From DATKGL01 sp035510455 (GTDB taxonomy: Bacteria > Patescibacteriota > Saccharimonadia > Saccharimonadales > UBA4665): a DNA stretch of 59,183 nt. The translations under genes were made by a program, and so were the position numbers. The notes under the pieces are model-generated. The model did no database searches and was not told the DNA's origin. It saw only the letters and a program-made list of their open reading frames with translations. Below are positions 25,354-33,679 of the stretch, one piece after another; the stretch's first letter is position 1, and each line of letters opens with the position of its first letter. Location: contig DATKHB010000001.1 of NCBI GenBank assembly GCA_035510455.1, forward strand, positions 1 through 59,183, given 5' to 3'.

Positions 25354-25512
25354 ATGAAAAAATCTACCAAGAAGCGCCTAATTCGTAAGGCCCGAAAGAT
25401 AACCAGGCACCAAAGCCTCAAACGAGCCGGAATTATTATCCTAAGCTCTTTGGCGCTATTTTATTTTCTATATCAGTTAGTATCGGTAGTCGGCATATTC
25501 AAAGCCGCTTAA
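25354..25512 (+). CDS. small membrane protein next to the synthase (PgaD-like position)
   Basis: 52 residues, starting at an ATG directly after the glycosyltransferase stop codon (no gap). Strongly basic N-terminus (MKKSTKKRLIRKARKITR) then one membrane helix (IIILSSLALFYFLYQLVSVV). Gene order and topology recall the small accessory subunits PgaD/IcaD, but those have two helices and no sequence signature ties this one to them. Its end overlaps the sortase gene tail-to-tail by 4 bases. Confidence 0.65.
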   Translation: MKKSTKKRLIRKARKITRHQSLKRAGIIILSSLALFYFLYQLVSVVGIFKAA

Positions 25513-26129
25513 GCTGACAGCTTTTGATAGCTTAGGTAGTCAAAGACGTAAAACTGTCTGTTTTGGAAGAAACTACCCGAGCAAGTCTGTACCAGTAAGA
25601 CGGGTGGACCATCGTAGGATGACAGTACCGAGATATCAGTAGGGGCGGTGGCGTAAGTATTAATGTATTTATAGGTAAAGGAATAGCCGTTAGCGGTGGT
25701 AACGGTGGCTTTGCTACCTGGGACAATGTGATGGAGATAGGCAAAAACTGCTGGGCGATAGTGGCCATATATATAAGTATCACCGGAAAGGTTATTAGGC
25801 GGAGTAGTAAGCGGCACGTACTGGGCAACGCTTAGCCCAACGTTCCAAGTAGCTGTTTTAACGTCGTAATAACCATTAACAATCCCGACATTAATATCCA
25901 CGCTGGGAATCGCAATATTAACCGGCCAGCCAGCAATCAAAGGGGCGCCCGGAACAGCCTTTGTAACAGAGTTAGTGTGCGGCAGTATGCTTTTTACCGA
26001 AACTGTACCCTGATGCGAATAGCGAAAATAAAGGGTAGGGACAATGAACACTAAACTAAAAGCTATTAGCGCTACTGCACTAATAGCTATAGCTTTGAGA
26101 CCATGCTTCCTTATATTAGTAATTTTCAT
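25509..26129 (-). CDS. sortase
   Basis: 206 residues: basic N-terminus, one membrane helix at about 12-35, and a sortase beta-barrel. The catalytic triad is readable: H123 in YIYGHYRP, C183 in LLVQTCSG and R191 in QNRQF. It transfers LPxTG-type proteins to the cell wall or joins pilin subunits. The LPNTG mini-protein gene 45 bases upstream on the same strand is its obvious substrate. Class is not certain; it does not match class A closely. Confidence 0.88.
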   Translation of the reverse strand: MKITNIRKHGLKAIAISAVALIAFSLVFIVPTLYFRYSHQGTVSVKSILPHTNSVTKAVPGAPLIAGWPVNIAIPSVDINVGIVNGYYDVKTATWNVGLSVAQYVPLTTPPNNLSGDTYIYGHYRPAVFAYLHHIVPGSKATVTTANGYSFTYKYINTYATAPTDISVLSSYDGPPVLLVQTCSGSFFQNRQFYVFDYLSYQKLSA

Positions 26130-26174
26130 AGTTGGAGCACATTTCTCTAGTTTTGGTTATTAAAACCTAACTAA

Positions 26175-26366
26175 TTATTTCTTTGCAGTCTGAGAACGCT
26201 TCTTGATAGCAACAAATGAAGTAACCAATAGGATACTTACACCGATTGCCAGAGCGATAACAGAAAACACGAACATGAAGCGGAAGCCACCAGTGTTTGG
26301 TAGTAAAGTTACCCCAGCAACACCTGTTGTAGTAGAGCCTGCGCCTATTCCGATACTGTTATACAT
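26175..26366 (-). CDS. LPNTG-bearing mini surface protein
   Basis: 63 residues. After only about 20 Gly/Thr/Ala-rich residues comes LPNTGG, then a membrane helix (FMFVFSVIALAIGVSILLV) and a basic tail (KKRSQTAKK): a complete sorting signal with almost no passenger. The frame is open to 26444, but an AGAGGAGAG site just upstream of the ATG at 26366 decides the start. There is no N-terminal signal peptide, which is odd for a sortase substrate. It may be a minimal wall anchor or a pilin-like subunit. Confidence 0.75.
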   Translation of the reverse strand: MYNSIGIGAGSTTTGVAGVTLLPNTGGFRFMFVFSVIALAIGVSILLVTSFVAIKKRSQTAKK

Positions 26367-26395
26367 ATATCTCTCCTCTTTAATTATGAGTAAAC

Positions 26396-26455
26396 AAAAA
26401 GGGCTGAGTGGCCGATCAGCTACATAGCCGAAAAGTCGATTCAACCCTCCCGTTA
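26396..26455 (-). promoter_or_regulatory. structured leader with terminator-like hairpin before the LPNTG gene
   Basis: On the minus strand GCTGA (26420-26416) pairs with TCAGC (26407-26403), followed by CC and TTTTT (26400-26396), which is an intrinsic-terminator shape placed about 30 bases before the Shine-Dalgarno site. GGCT further upstream can instead pair with AGCC inside that hairpin, so alternative folds exist. This is the layout of an attenuator or riboswitch; no known class is recognised. Confidence 0.4.
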
Positions 26456-26570
26456 ACTCGTTTCAAATAATACTCTACAGTATTTATGTTTATTTGTAAA
26501 GTATATTTTATAATGCTACTGTACGTCAATATATTTGACACTTAACTATAATATATGGTAAAGTTTTAAT

Positions 26571-26587
26571 TAAAGTTATCAACTTTA
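26571..26587. repeat. inverted repeat in the deacetylase upstream region
   Basis: TAAAGTT, 3 bases, AACTTTA; lies between TTGACA (26535-26540) and the GAGGAAGG ribosome site. Possibly an operator or leader hairpin. Confidence 0.35.
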
Positions 26588-26613
26588 GAGGTTTTGAGGA
26601 AGGTTTAATAACT

Positions 26614-29397
26614 ATGCTTTTGAAAAGACTGTTATTCGGATTAATCAGCCTAGCTATGCTGGGAAGTCTATCACTTACGCCAATCACCGTAGCCCTAGCT
26701 ACTCCGACAAACCTAATAACTAACCCTGGAGTTGAAACACCTAGCCCTACTAACGCTAATCTACCCAGCGGCTGGCTGCAGGGGAACTGGGGCGCTAACA
26801 GCGCAGTTTTCTCCTATGATAGTGCGGCTGCCCATTCTGGTAATTACGGTGTAGAGGTTCAGATGAACAGCTATACTAACGGTGATGCCAAATGGTACTT
26901 TACTCCGGTTAATGTTACTGCCGGTAGTACTTATAACTACACTGATTTTTATAAATCATCCGTGGCAACCGATGTTATGATTCAGTACTCTAATAGTGCT
27001 GGAACCTTATCTTACGTAGATCTTGGTGAACAGGCGGCTAGTCCAACTAATTGGAGTCAAGTCAACGACACCTTCGTAGTCCCAGCGGGCGATACGCAGC
27101 TTACCGTTTTCCATCTTATTAACAGCGTTGGCTATTTACAGACCGATGACTATTCGTTGACCGCTTCTACGCCGGTCCCTACGGTTACACTAACCAGTCC
27201 GACTGCTAATTCAAATCTTAGCGGCAACGTATCGCTAAGCGCTACAGCCACCGGTGCTCCGACATCGATTACCCCTAACCCGGTTGCCAGTGTTCAGTTT
27301 ACGCTTGACGGTAATGACATCGGCAGTCCAGTGACTGCTAGCCCGTATAACTTAACTTGGGACAGTGATCAGACAACTAACGGGACTCATGAGTTTGGCG
27401 CTATCGTAACTTCTGATGGCGGGACCACGGCCAGTTCAACTCCGGTTACGGTCAATATAGATAATGCTACCCCAGCCGGCGGTAACTTAATCGCTAACCC
27501 TGGAGTCGAAACACCCAGTTCAATAACCAGCGGTACTCCACTAGACTGGCTACAAGGCAACTGGGGCACCAATAGCGCAGTTTTCTCCTATGACAGTGCT
27601 GCCGCCCATTCTGGCAATTACGGTGTAGAAGTCCAGATGAACAGCTATACTAGCGGCGATGCCAAGTGGTATTTCGACCCAGTTAATATTAGCGCTAGTA
27701 AATCTTATACTTACACAGATTTTTATAAATCCTCAGCCCCAACTGACGTTATGATTCAGTACTCTAATAGCGCCGGTGCTTTATCTTATGTAGACCTTGG
27801 CGAACAGGCAGCTAGTCCAACTAATTGGAGCGAGGTTAATGACACCTTCACGACTCCTTCAACTGCCACCCAGATGACCATGTTTCACCTTATTAATAGT
27901 GTCGGTTACTTACAGACTGACGACTACTCGCTAACCGCTGCTGCAGTGGTTGCCCCAACTCCAACAGTCAGTTTGTCGAGTCCAGCCGTAAATTCAACTC
28001 TAACCGGCAACACCACGCTAACCGCTACCACAACTAATACTAGCTCGGTCAAAAGCGTCCAATTTACGCTTGACGGCCAACACATCGGCAGCCCGCTAAC
28101 GACTAGCCCGTACAGCTTAACTTGGGACACCGACCAGACAACTAATGGCGCCCATAACTTCGGGGCGACCGTAACACCTGTTAGCGGCGCCAATATTAAC
28201 TCAGCACCAGTCGCAGTTGAGATCAGTAACCCTAACCCCTTAGGCGGTAACTTAGTACCAAACCCTAACGATTTAACGGCTAGCTCAACCACACCTACCA
28301 ACCCTCAGGACTGGAGTATCGACAATTGGGGAACAAACACCGCTACATTTAGTTATCTACCAGCTGGCAGCGGTTACAACGGTTCCAGAGCGCTATCTGT
28401 TAATATGACAAGCTACACCAGCGGAGATGGCAAGTGGTCATTTACTCCCCAAAACATTGCCCCAGACACTCAGTACAAGTTCTCTGAGTACTACGAATCT
28501 AACGTTAATACCGAAGTTGATGCCGTCTTTAACATGACCAACGGCACCACCGAGTACCAGATCATCGGTTTGCCTGGACCGGCTAGCACTTGGACTAATT
28601 TTACTAGCGAATTTGTCGTGCCTCAAGGTACGGCTAACGTAACTATCTATCATCTGCTGGAGAACGTCGGTCAATTATCTACCAGCGACTTCAGCATGAG
28701 TGCATATAACCCAGTTGGATTCAAAAGACCCCTAGTAACGCTTACTTTTGACGATGGCTACGTCAATGAATACACCGAAGGCTTAGCGTTACTAGAAAAA
28801 TACGGTTTTACTTCAACTCAATTTGTTATTACCGATCTAATCGGCCAAACGGGTTACATGACTAACGCCGAGATCCAAGATATGTACCTAGCCGGCAATG
28901 AGATCGCCTCACATACCGTTACCCACTCGGATTTAACCCAAGAGACTTCCAGTGCTGTAACCAACGAACTATTTGAATCTCAAACTCAGCTACAATCATT
29001 AATTAAAGCTCCGGTCTATGACATGGCCTATCCTTATGGCTTATACGACAGCAGCGTAGTTTCTCAGGTAAAAAATTACTACCAAGCTGCCCGCGGAGTA
29101 GAAGACGGATTAAACAGTAAAGATAACTTTGATGCCTATGACATCAAAGTTCAAAATATCTATAACACCACAACTACCGCTCAGGTCGCCGACTGGGTAA
29201 AACAAGCTCAGGCCACTAACACTTGGCTGGTGATCGTTTATCACTCAGTTGACCCAGACGTTAACTCAGCTATCGACGGTGGCATCTACAATGTCACTCC
29301 AACACAGTTAAGCGCCGAACTATCGGCTATTAAGTCCAGCGGCGTGGCTGTTGAGACAATGCACCAAGCAGTAGCCGAAGTCGAAGCCCAGCTTTAA
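26614..29397 (+). CDS. modular secreted polysaccharide deacetylase
   Basis: 927 residues. Signal peptide 1-30 (cleavage after VALA). Then module 1 (about 31-187), an Ig-like domain (190-285), module 2 (290-447), a second Ig-like domain (450-545), module 3 (548-700) and a NodB deacetylase domain (705-927). Modules 1 and 2 are almost identical carbohydrate-binding-like units (GNWG, VFSYDSAAAHSGNYGVEVQM in both). The NodB motifs are TFDDG (about 710-714), SHTVTHS (about 765-771) and YPYG (about 805). It probably de-N-acetylates a surface polysaccharide, like PgaB/IcaB. No membrane or sorting signal at the C-terminus. Start ATG has a GAGGAAGG site upstream. Confidence 0.88.
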   Translation: MLLKRLLFGLISLAMLGSLSLTPITVALATPTNLITNPGVETPSPTNANLPSGWLQGNWGANSAVFSYDSAAAHSGNYGVEVQMNSYTNGDAKWYFTPVNVTAGSTYNYTDFYKSSVATDVMIQYSNSAGTLSYVDLGEQAASPTNWSQVNDTFVVPAGDTQLTVFHLINSVGYLQTDDYSLTASTPVPTVTLTSPTANSNLSGNVSLSATATGAPTSITPNPVASVQFTLDGNDIGSPVTASPYNLTWDSDQTTNGTHEFGAIVTSDGGTTASSTPVTVNIDNATPAGGNLIANPGVETPSSITSGTPLDWLQGNWGTNSAVFSYDSAAAHSGNYGVEVQMNSYTSGDAKWYFDPVNISASKSYTYTDFYKSSAPTDVMIQYSNSAGALSYVDLGEQAASPTNWSEVNDTFTTPSTATQMTMFHLINSVGYLQTDDYSLTAAAVVAPTPTVSLSSPAVNSTLTGNTTLTATTTNTSSVKSVQFTLDGQHIGSPLTTSPYSLTWDTDQTTNGAHNFGATVTPVSGANINSAPVAVEISNPNPLGGNLVPNPNDLTASSTTPTNPQDWSIDNWGTNTATFSYLPAGSGYNGSRALSVNMTSYTSGDGKWSFTPQNIAPDTQYKFSEYYESNVNTEVDAVFNMTNGTTEYQIIGLPGPASTWTNFTSEFVVPQGTANVTIYHLLENVGQLSTSDFSMSAYNPVGFKRPLVTLTFDDGYVNEYTEGLALLEKYGFTSTQFVITDLIGQTGYMTNAEIQDMYLAGNEIASHTVTHSDLTQETSSAVTNELFESQTQLQSLIKAPVYDMAYPYGLYDSSVVSQVKNYYQAARGVEDGLNSKDNFDAYDIKVQNIYNTTTTAQVADWVKQAQATNTWLVIVYHSVDPDVNSAIDGGIYNVTPTQLSAELSAIKSSGVAVETMHQAVAEVEAQL

Positions 29398-29419
29398 ATA
29401 ATAAGATTAGGTTCAATAT

Positions 29420-30025
29420 ATGATCGCCAGTAGCGAGTTTCCATTTACGCCCACGGTTAGGGAAGAATTGCGCCGATTGGCGAACAGTGGGTCACTAGAG
29501 CCAATAAACAATCAGAACAATATTGGATTAATGCGCGACCGAAACGGCAACACCGATCTAAGCGCCCTGAATAGCAACAACCCAAATTCACGTATCAAGC
29601 CATTTGTGCTATCACCATTTTTGGCTGAGCTCAGCAAATGGTTTGTGAGATTGTCAGAGAGCCACCTAGGAGACGAATTTGTTACCCAAGCTTACGCAGG
29701 CATAACCACAGATGGCGGAATTCTGACATATCCTCACTGTGACAGTGGCATAAGAACACGGTTGAGCCTAGCCATTGCTGACAGCGAGACTAACGCATCG
29801 ACGCTGTTCCTGAGCGATATCGTACACGAAGAAGATCTATGTGATCTGCCACCAGAGATACCACAGATGGAGTCTCTACTAAAACGACTCGGCAGAAGCG
29901 CCTTCAGCCAGGCTAGGATGGGTCAAATTGCCTGGTTTGGGCCAACCGAGAGACATGGCGAAATGCCACTTCCGGCCGGAACACCAAAGATATTGATGAC
30001 TTCTTCCACTTATCAAGAAGCTTAG
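29420..30025 (+). CDS. 2-oxoglutarate/Fe(II)-oxygenase-like protein
   Basis: 201 residues. YPHCDSGIRTRLSLAIA near residue 95 provides an H-x-D pair and ERHGEMPLPAGTPKILMTSS near the end a distal His followed by a basic residue, the spacing of the double-stranded beta-helix oxygenase facial triad. The assignment is from this pattern only. It follows the deacetylase by 22 bases and may be in its transcript. Confidence 0.5.
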   Translation: MIASSEFPFTPTVREELRRLANSGSLEPINNQNNIGLMRDRNGNTDLSALNSNNPNSRIKPFVLSPFLAELSKWFVRLSESHLGDEFVTQAYAGITTDGGILTYPHCDSGIRTRLSLAIADSETNASTLFLSDIVHEEDLCDLPPEIPQMESLLKRLGRSAFSQARMGQIAWFGPTERHGEMPLPAGTPKILMTSSTYQEA

Positions 30026-30039
30026 TGTATCGTACCAGT

Positions 30040-31842
30040 TTATTGTTGTTGGTTGCGCTCAGCACGTCTCGTCAGATAAAAGGTAACTAACGAAAGAAGT
30101 ATTGAAAGACCGATTATCAGCTCGTAGTTAAACGATGTATCTTTAATGGTGTCGGCAACGGTTTTGTCTGAAGCAGGCATAAACTGTTTTAGAGAAGTAG
30201 TCTTTGGAATAATTGTTGATACAAGCGCTAGGCTTATCGGAGCTGATTGCTCAGGAGTATAAAAGCCGTAAAAGATTTTAACTTTAGGGTGGGATGATGG
30301 ATCGGATGATACGTCGGAGCTTCCGGTTGTGGTGGCTGTAACGGTAGCAGGTGGCATCTGAAAACCTAAACTACCATCCCATGTACCGAACACGTTAATT
30401 ATCAAAATGCCTAGCCAGCCAGATAAATCAATATTGCTGTTAACAATATTAACTAGGTTAACGCTCGCCGTGGCATTACCAGTTGTGGCGTTGCCGCCAA
30501 ATCGGTTATAAGAAACCGTAGCGTTACCGCTAGTTGAGCTTAAATTAATAATGTTATTAATTTCGTTAGTGTTGGTGTTGGTGTTGGTAATGGTAGTGTT
30601 TGGAGCTAGGGCGGCATAGCTTGTAATCTGGCCGCCTAACAGTGCTGAAGTGCTGCCTGGTGCTTCGTTTAGTATCAATCCCTCCCATGTTCCTAGTACA
30701 TTAACTAGCACCAAGAGTGCGTTACCGCCAACAATTTGACTGCCGATTAGATTATCAACATTGAGATTAGTAGTAGCGTCGCCAGTGGTAGCATCGCCGC
30801 CAACACCATTGTTCGAAACAGTAGCCGTACCAGACTGAGCTGCTAAAGTGATTTGATTATTTACAGCGGTGCTGTTGACCTGATCAATGGTCGACGCCCC
30901 GGCAGTTAACGAGCTCGCCAAGCTCGGGTCATCTAAAAGTTCATCAACTAGCTGTTCGGGTATAAGGATGTTGCCGTCGAGGTTTCCGTTAATATTTATG
31001 ATTCCTAGAAACGACTGATTGTCGGAAATTAACGAGTCTATTAAATTAACTATATTGGCTTCGGTGGTAGCGTCGCCGGTAGTAGCATTGCCGCCGGCAA
31101 AGTTATTCTCTACATTGGCATTTCCACTGTTAGCGTTTAAATCAATATAATTATTGATGTCAGCATTGTTATTGGCGTTTACATCAACATACGCAGGGTC
31201 GGCTGATACATCACCTGGAGTAATAAAGTCCGTAGGGTCTAGTTCAACATTGCCGTTAACATCACCGTCTATATTATCAGTAAAGGTTTGAGCGTTGGCT
31301 CCACCTGATGAGGTAACAGCATTAATAAGATTCGCAGTGTCTGAAGAATCGCCGGTAGTAGCATTGCCGCCAACAGAGCTATCGGACACACCGGCATCAC
31401 CCGACTGTGAATCAGCAGCTACACAGTTATTGACGTCTGTATTATTAGTGGTAGTGGCACTGTCGACTGAGCTAGGATCGGTGGTAGGGTCTGAAGTATT
31501 TGATGTAGGATCAGTTGTTGGGCACTGCGGCGTAGTGGTAGTGGCACTGTCGACTGAGCTAGGATCGGTGGTAGGGTCAGACAAGGTAGTATCGGCAGTA
31601 TCAGTTGTCGGAGTAGTCGAGTCCGTTGAATCAGTCGTCGTTGGGTCAGTGGTATCGGTGGTGGGGTCAGTGGTGTCAGCTGAGGTATCGGTGGTAGGGT
31701 CAGTTGTTGATGTTGAAGACCCACCAGACGAGCCTGAAGAACTATCGCTTAGTGCTAATGCCTTATTAGGATGCATTAATGCAGCAAAAAACAATCCTCC
31801 AACGGTAAGTATGATGATTAAGTTATATTTAGTGATCTTCAT
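30040..31842 (-). CDS. large repeat-rich surface protein
   Basis: 600 residues. Signal peptide ending ALA at about 30; a Ser/Gly patch; a long Asp-Pro-Thr-Thr repeat stalk (about 45-145) with an internal 46-base DNA repeat; then four beta-repeat units each carrying GGNATTGDAT or GGDATTGDAT preceded by Asn-rich strands; and a C-terminal membrane helix (YELIIGLSILLSLVTFYLT) with a basic tail. The repeats suggest a beta-solenoid surface fibre anchored in the membrane. It lacks an LPxTG motif. The same TGDAT motif occurs in the gene upstream. Confidence 0.75.
   Translation of the reverse strand: MKITKYNLIIILTVGGLFFAALMHPNKALALSDSSSGSSGGSSTSTTDPTTDTSADTTDPTTDTTDPTTTDSTDSTTPTTDTADTTLSDPTTDPSSVDSATTTTPQCPTTDPTSNTSDPTTDPSSVDSATTTNNTDVNNCVAADSQSGDAGVSDSSVGGNATTGDSSDTANLINAVTSSGGANAQTFTDNIDGDVNGNVELDPTDFITPGDVSADPAYVDVNANNNADINNYIDLNANSGNANVENNFAGGNATTGDATTEANIVNLIDSLISDNQSFLGIININGNLDGNILIPEQLVDELLDDPSLASSLTAGASTIDQVNSTAVNNQITLAAQSGTATVSNNGVGGDATTGDATTNLNVDNLIGSQIVGGNALLVLVNVLGTWEGLILNEAPGSTSALLGGQITSYAALAPNTTITNTNTNTNEINNIINLSSTSGNATVSYNRFGGNATTGNATASVNLVNIVNSNIDLSGWLGILIINVFGTWDGSLGFQMPPATVTATTTGSSDVSSDPSSHPKVKIFYGFYTPEQSAPISLALVSTIIPKTTSLKQFMPASDKTVADTIKDTSFNYELIIGLSILLSLVTFYLTRRAERNQQQ
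31446..31578. repeat. 46-base perfect direct repeat inside the surface-protein gene
   Basis: Bases 31446-31491 recur exactly at 31533-31578, 87 bases (29 codons) apart and in frame, so recombination would add or remove 29 codons of the Thr-rich stalk without a frameshift. Confidence 0.8.
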
Positions 31843-31889
31843 ATTAATAGGAACCCCCCAAAGTTGTCCCTTAAAGATTATCCTGGGCA

Positions 31890-31917
31890 GGGAAGAGTCG
31901 ATCGCTCAACTCTTCCC
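31890..31917 (-). promoter_or_regulatory. 9-bp hairpin in the leader of the large surface protein
   Basis: GGGAAGAGT (31890-31898) and ACTCTTCCC (31909-31917) with a 10-base loop. It follows the stop of the upstream gene by 50 bases and precedes the ATG at 31842 by 47. No T-run follows on the minus strand, so an mRNA-processing or stability hairpin is more likely than a terminator. Confidence 0.5.
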
Positions 31918-31966
31918 GCACCTAACTCTTCGGGCTTTAAGTAAAGACTAACTACTTAAGGCTTGG

Positions 31967-32545
31967 TTAGTTAGATTCCGTAACAACTACAGTTGATGTG
32001 CTGTTGTTAGTTGCGTCACCTGATGTAGCAGAACCACTGTTGTTGCTTCCAGTTACAGTAGCGTCGCCGCTAGATGCACTTTGGCGATTGTTGTTGGTTA
32101 CATTTACATCGTTAGTGTTGCTAACAGTAGTGTTGGTAACGGTTAGGCCACTTGAGGATCCAGAACCGCTAGGATCACTGCTGCTCGAGTTAGATAAACC
32201 CACGCTAGCACTAAATGTTGAGTTGTTAGTAGCGTTGCCGCTCATAGCTGAACCGCTATTGCTGCTGCTACCGCTAAAGTCGCTGTCATGGTCGTGCCCA
32301 TGGCCGCTGTTGCTAGTGCCAACAACCGTAGCATCGCCAGTTACGGCGTTTTGTGGGTTGTTGTTCATCACATTCACCTCGTTTTCGTTTGTAACGGTGG
32401 TGTTTGTGATAGTCTTGGTCCCGCCGTTACCGCTACCGTGATTGTAGTAGTGTGGGCTTGCGCCAGCTATACCAGAAAAGCCGAATACGAGCCCAGCTGA
32501 TGTGGCTGTCGATACGACAATTCTTGCGATTTTTAGTGTTACCAT
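31967..32545 (-). CDS. secreted Asn/Ser/Thr-rich repeat protein
   Basis: 192 residues. Signal peptide ending GIAGASP at about 30, then alternating ITNTTVTNENEVNVMNNN and TGDATVVGTSNSG units; the pattern recurs three times, ending SATSGDATNNST. The composition resembles amyloid-like or beta-solenoid surface proteins such as curlins, but there is no direct family match. An AAAGGAGG site precedes the ATG. No anchor is visible, so it may be released or attached to its neighbours. Confidence 0.65.
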   Translation of the reverse strand: MVTLKIARIVVSTATSAGLVFGFSGIAGASPHYYNHGSGNGGTKTITNTTVTNENEVNVMNNNPQNAVTGDATVVGTSNSGHGHDHDSDFSGSSSNSGSAMSGNATNNSTFSASVGLSNSSSSDPSGSGSSSGLTVTNTTVSNTNDVNVTNNNRQSASSGDATVTGSNNSGSATSGDATNNSTSTVVVTESN

Positions 32546-32582
32546 TAATCCTCCTTTTATTGAAATTTATTAATTAATTGCT

Positions 32583-32627
32583 CGGGTTATCACCCGACTC
32601 CGTCAGATAATTTATCTGATCGAGTCG
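32583..32627 (-). promoter_or_regulatory. double hairpin in the leader of the secreted repeat protein
   Basis: A long stem pairs CGACTC (32595-32600) with GAGTCG (32622-32627) and TCAGATAA (32603-32610) with TTATCTGA (32612-32619); a second hairpin, CGGGT/ACCCG with a 4-base loop, lies at 32583-32596. They share two bases, so they may compete. No T-run follows. Confidence 0.5.
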
Positions 32628-32660
32628 AATGGTAATCTTACTGTACTTATGTTCCTCCTC

Positions 32661-33191
32661 CTAATCAGAATGTGAATTAACGTTAACGTTTGTGGATGAA
32701 TTATCGCTCGACGACGAGCCGGTGACATTTGAACTGTGGGATGACTGAACATTTATATCGGTTTGCCCCGACTGATCGTTTATGGTCTGGGAATAGGAAC
32801 CGTTTTCAGGCACGTCAATTGACTGCCCGTTAACGTTAATATTGGTAGAATTCGAAGTCGAGCTTGCGGAATTACCGGTACTTGTAGAATCCGCCGATCC
32901 AGAAACGGCAGAAGAAGCAGCAGAATCGCCAGACTGTGATTGCTGGTTGGTAAGCTTTAGGTTGGCTCCAGGGCTTGACCCAGACTTATTGGTTGAGCTA
33001 GAACCAAATAATAATACGACTGCAATTAGAATTACCGCCGCTGTTACGAGTAAAAATCTAGGAACCATTCTTTTATTAGTTAAGCTTAGGATTCGGTGGT
33101 AATTTGTGTGCATAGAGTTTCCCTCTATTGCCCCCAACGCCAAAAGAGGACTGACGCGACCGCTGTTTACAGATTGCTGTCTTAGCAACAC
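32661..33191 (-). CDS. membrane-anchored Ser/Asn-rich surface protein
   Basis: 176 residues from a GTG at 33191 that has an AAGGAGG site close upstream. Another in-frame ATG at 33113 has its own GAGGG site and would give a protein beginning MHTNYHRILSL with the membrane helix (FLLVTAAVILIAVVLLFG) nearer its start. The exported part is Ser/Thr/Asn-rich, with NVNGQSIDVPENGSYSQ as its only non-repetitive patch. It is the first gene of the three-gene surface cluster. Confidence 0.6.
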   Translation of the reverse strand: MLLRQQSVNSGRVSPLLALGAIEGNSMHTNYHRILSLTNKRMVPRFLLVTAAVILIAVVLLFGSSSTNKSGSSPGANLKLTNQQSQSGDSAASSAVSGSADSTSTGNSASSTSNSTNINVNGQSIDVPENGSYSQTINDQSGQTDINVQSSHSSNVTGSSSSDNSSTNVNVNSHSD

Positions 33192-33404
33192 ACACCTCCT
33201 TCTCGCTCAAATTTAAAAGCCTACTTCAGACATCTTATACAACCTTGCACCGTTGTCAATACGATTTTATTTACTCAAAATACAAAAACAAAAAAGTTAC
33301 TCATTTTAATATTCATGAACAGCACTTGATACGGATTTTATTTACATCGTTTCGAGTTACTATTACCAAAAAAAATAAATTTTTACAGATAAGGATAGAT
33401 GATT

Positions 33405-33449
33405 TTTACAATGTTGTAAAAGATGTAAAATTAGATTTTTTTACATCTT
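33405..33449. repeat. two adjacent inverted repeats
   Basis: TTTACAA/TTGTAAA with a 2-base centre (33405-33420), then AAGATGTAAAA (33420-33430) with TTTTACATCTT (33439-33449), 11 bp perfect. Both share the TTTACA core and could be operators for a repressor. Confidence 0.55.
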
Positions 33450-33673
33450 ATTTATTGCCAGAATAAAATATTTCGTCGAAAAGATTCTATAAAAATTGTG
33501 GATAATTTTTTGGTAATTGACTATCAAGAATCCTTAATCTAGGAAGTTTGGAAAACTAAAGGATAGCCCTGAATTTATTATAGCGAGTAGACATCATTAA
33601 GTTTATTTAAGAACTGGCTCGCTAAAAAAGCCATATAAGTTCACCAAACATTTACAAATATATATAAATATGG

Positions 33674-33679
33674 TATTAT
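33674..33679 (+). promoter_or_regulatory. -10 box of a probable leaderless transcript
   Basis: TATTAT ends 6 bases before the ATG at 33686. Confidence 0.5.

Noticed and set aside
31446..31578. Evenly spaced repeats considered as a CRISPR array.
   Set aside because: Only two copies, in frame within a protein repeat; no palindromic repeat and no cas genes in the window.
31295..31951. 218-codon frame opposite the large surface protein.
   Set aside because: Val/Ser-rich shadow of the Asp-Thr repeats on the other strand; the minus-strand protein has a signal peptide and membrane anchor.
33245..33466. 73-codon open frame in the AT-rich intergenic region.
   Set aside because: Low-complexity Lys/Phe/Ile sequence produced by A/T runs, overlapping inverted repeats; no ribosome site.
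33494..33506. TGTGGATAA, a perfect DnaA-box complement, in an AT-rich intergenic region (another near 55593).
   Set aside because: Only single, isolated copies; no cluster, no dnaA/dnaN nearby. Expected by chance in AT-rich DNA of this length, so no replication origin is called.
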